Position numbers and translations under genes: made by a program. The notes beneath the pieces are model-generated. The model did no database searches. It was not told where the DNA came from and worked only from the letters and a program-made list of their open reading frames with translations. Below are positions 5,440 through 5,864 of a stretch of 5,864 nucleotides of DNA, piece by piece. Origin of the DNA: Parvularculaceae bacterium (GTDB taxonomy: Bacteria > Pseudomonadota > Alphaproteobacteria > Caulobacterales > Parvularculaceae); the NCBI GenBank assembly GCA_013389125.1, contig JACADX010000371.1, positions 1 to 5,864 on the forward strand, in the 5' to 3' direction. Position 1 is the stretch's first letter; each line of letters begins with the position of its first letter.

Positions 5440-5478
5440 CGGGACAAAGTCAGTCACACTTATCGCGGGGCCAACAAT

Positions 5479-5864
5479 ATGCGACTCTTCAAAGCTGCAG
5501 CCAGAACCTTGCTTATATCCGTGTCCGCTTTCGCCATGGCGGCCTGCACGCAAGGGGAGAGCATCTCTTCGCCCGGCCCGACAAATCCCGGCACGCCCCC
5601 GGGCGGCGGCGGCGGCGGGGGAGGCGGCGGCGGCGGAACCGCGCAATGTCCAGCCGGATTTGCGACCGGCCCTAGCGTCGGCTCCTTCACGGTCTGCAAT
5701 GTCTCCGGCTCCATTCTCTCGAATCTGACGCTGCCTTTCGTTCAGGGCGTCGCTTATCGTCTCAATGGCCGCGTCGACGTCGGCGTTGACGTCGGCGCAG
5801 ATGGAAACGCCTCAGGCGGCGCGCGGGCGACGCTGACGATCGAGCCGGGGGGCCGCGTGGTGGG
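5479..5864 (+). CDS. Lipoprotein-like exported protein with poly-glycine linker, N-terminal part
   Basis: The frame is open from ATG 5479 to the window edge, giving 128 residues with no stop. Residues 1-23 (MRLFKAAARTLLISVSAFAMAAC) form a signal sequence ending in a lipobox-like AMAAC. Cys23 would be lipidated; Met at -3 is unusual, so lipidation is likely rather than certain. Next come a Ser/Pro-rich stretch, 12 consecutive glycines (42-53), and a domain with two cysteines (57 and 73) and repeated small beta-type motifs such as LNGRVDVGVDVGADG and ATLTIEPGGRVVG. From memory, this 'LNGRV.VG.D.G...LTI.PG' style resembles large surface lipoproteins with a beta-helix-like fold in alphaproteobacteria and Bacteroidetes, often near TonB-dependent receptors. 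That link is inference. Only a weak ribosome binding site (GGGG at 5467-5470) precedes the start. The gene diverges from the barrel gene. Confidence 0.75.
   Translation, partial: MRLFKAAARTLLISVSAFAMAACTQGESISSPGPTNPGTPPGGGGGGGGGGGGTAQCPAGFATGPSVGSFTVCNVSGSILSNLTLPFVQGVAYRLNGRVDVGVDVGADGNASGGARATLTIEPGGRVV
5602..5637 (+). repeat. Poly-glycine codon run (12 GGN codons)
   Basis: Twelve consecutive glycine codons, mostly GGC with one GGG and two GGA, form a flexible linker between the membrane anchor and the folded domain. A run of near-identical GGC triplets is prone to length change by slippage in whole codons, which would alter linker length without breaking the frame. Confidence 0.9.

Larger units (their letters stand above)
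5008..5478. other. Divergent intergenic region, 471 bp, with repeated inverted-repeat sites
   Basis: No gene is supported here. Open frames are short, arginine-rich and lack both ribosome binding sites and any recognisable family. The region separates the minus-strand barrel gene from the plus-strand lipoprotein gene and should carry both promoters. It contains four GCGCA-N5-TGCGC-type inverted repeats, a 12-bp palindrome CCGCCCGGGCGG (5131-5142), CGTTAACG (5394-5401), and a 9-bp stem-loop (5411-5439). I find no confident -35/-10 pair. Confidence 0.7.

Noticed and set aside
5019..5447. Arginine/alanine-rich open frames on both strands between the barrel and lipoprotein genes
   Set aside because: They have low-complexity composition typical of GC-rich noncoding DNA, no ribosome binding sites and no recognisable domains. 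The repeated inverted repeats explain the region better.
5460..5714. 84-residue minus-strand frame with a 12-proline run
   Set aside because: The prolines are only the reverse complement of the glycine codon run in the lipoprotein, whose signal peptide and lipobox support the + strand.

Overview
The window is GC-rich, with GC-ending codons throughout its genes. Together with the adjacent purS-purQ pair and clear Shine-Dalgarno sequences, this suggests an alphaproteobacterial chromosome. The order cannot be fixed from this sequence. There are no tRNA or rRNA genes, insertion sequences or CRISPR arrays, and every confidently called gene is of chromosomal household or envelope type.

Layout. (1) Positions 2-175, + strand, hold the C-terminal end of an amidase-signature hydrolase. 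(2) Positions 274-1295, - strand, hold purS and purQ, two subunits of the three-part FGAM synthase of purine biosynthesis; purL and purC are not in the window. Between purS and purQ lies an extra in-frame copy of the first 18 codons of purQ, continuing as a 37-codon mini-ORF whose stop overlaps the purQ start codon. (3) Positions 1459-4268, + strand, hold an NhaD/IT-superfamily membrane transporter and, 62 bp later, a secreted M20-family zinc peptidase; both probably share one transcript. (4) Positions 4273-5007, - strand, hold an exported protein that looks like an outer-membrane beta-barrel, converging on the peptidase gene with only 4 bp between stop codons. (5) Positions 5008-5478 are a 471-bp divergent intergenic region with four copies of one inverted repeat, GCGCA-N5-TGCGC, and a separate perfect 9-bp stem-loop. 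(6) Positions 5479-5864, + strand, hold the start of a lipoprotein-like gene with a run of 12 glycines; it runs off the window.

How the genes relate. purS and purQ are one transcription unit, divergent from the transporter-peptidase unit. The peptidase, the barrel protein and the lipoprotein are all predicted to be exported, so the right half of the window is mostly cell-envelope genes. The repeated inverted-repeat sites between the barrel and lipoprotein genes suggest that a single DNA-binding regulator controls one or both.

The two observations most worth following are the purQ start duplication, with its possible translational coupling, and the four-site candidate operator array. I see no clear sign of a larger undescribed multi-gene system.
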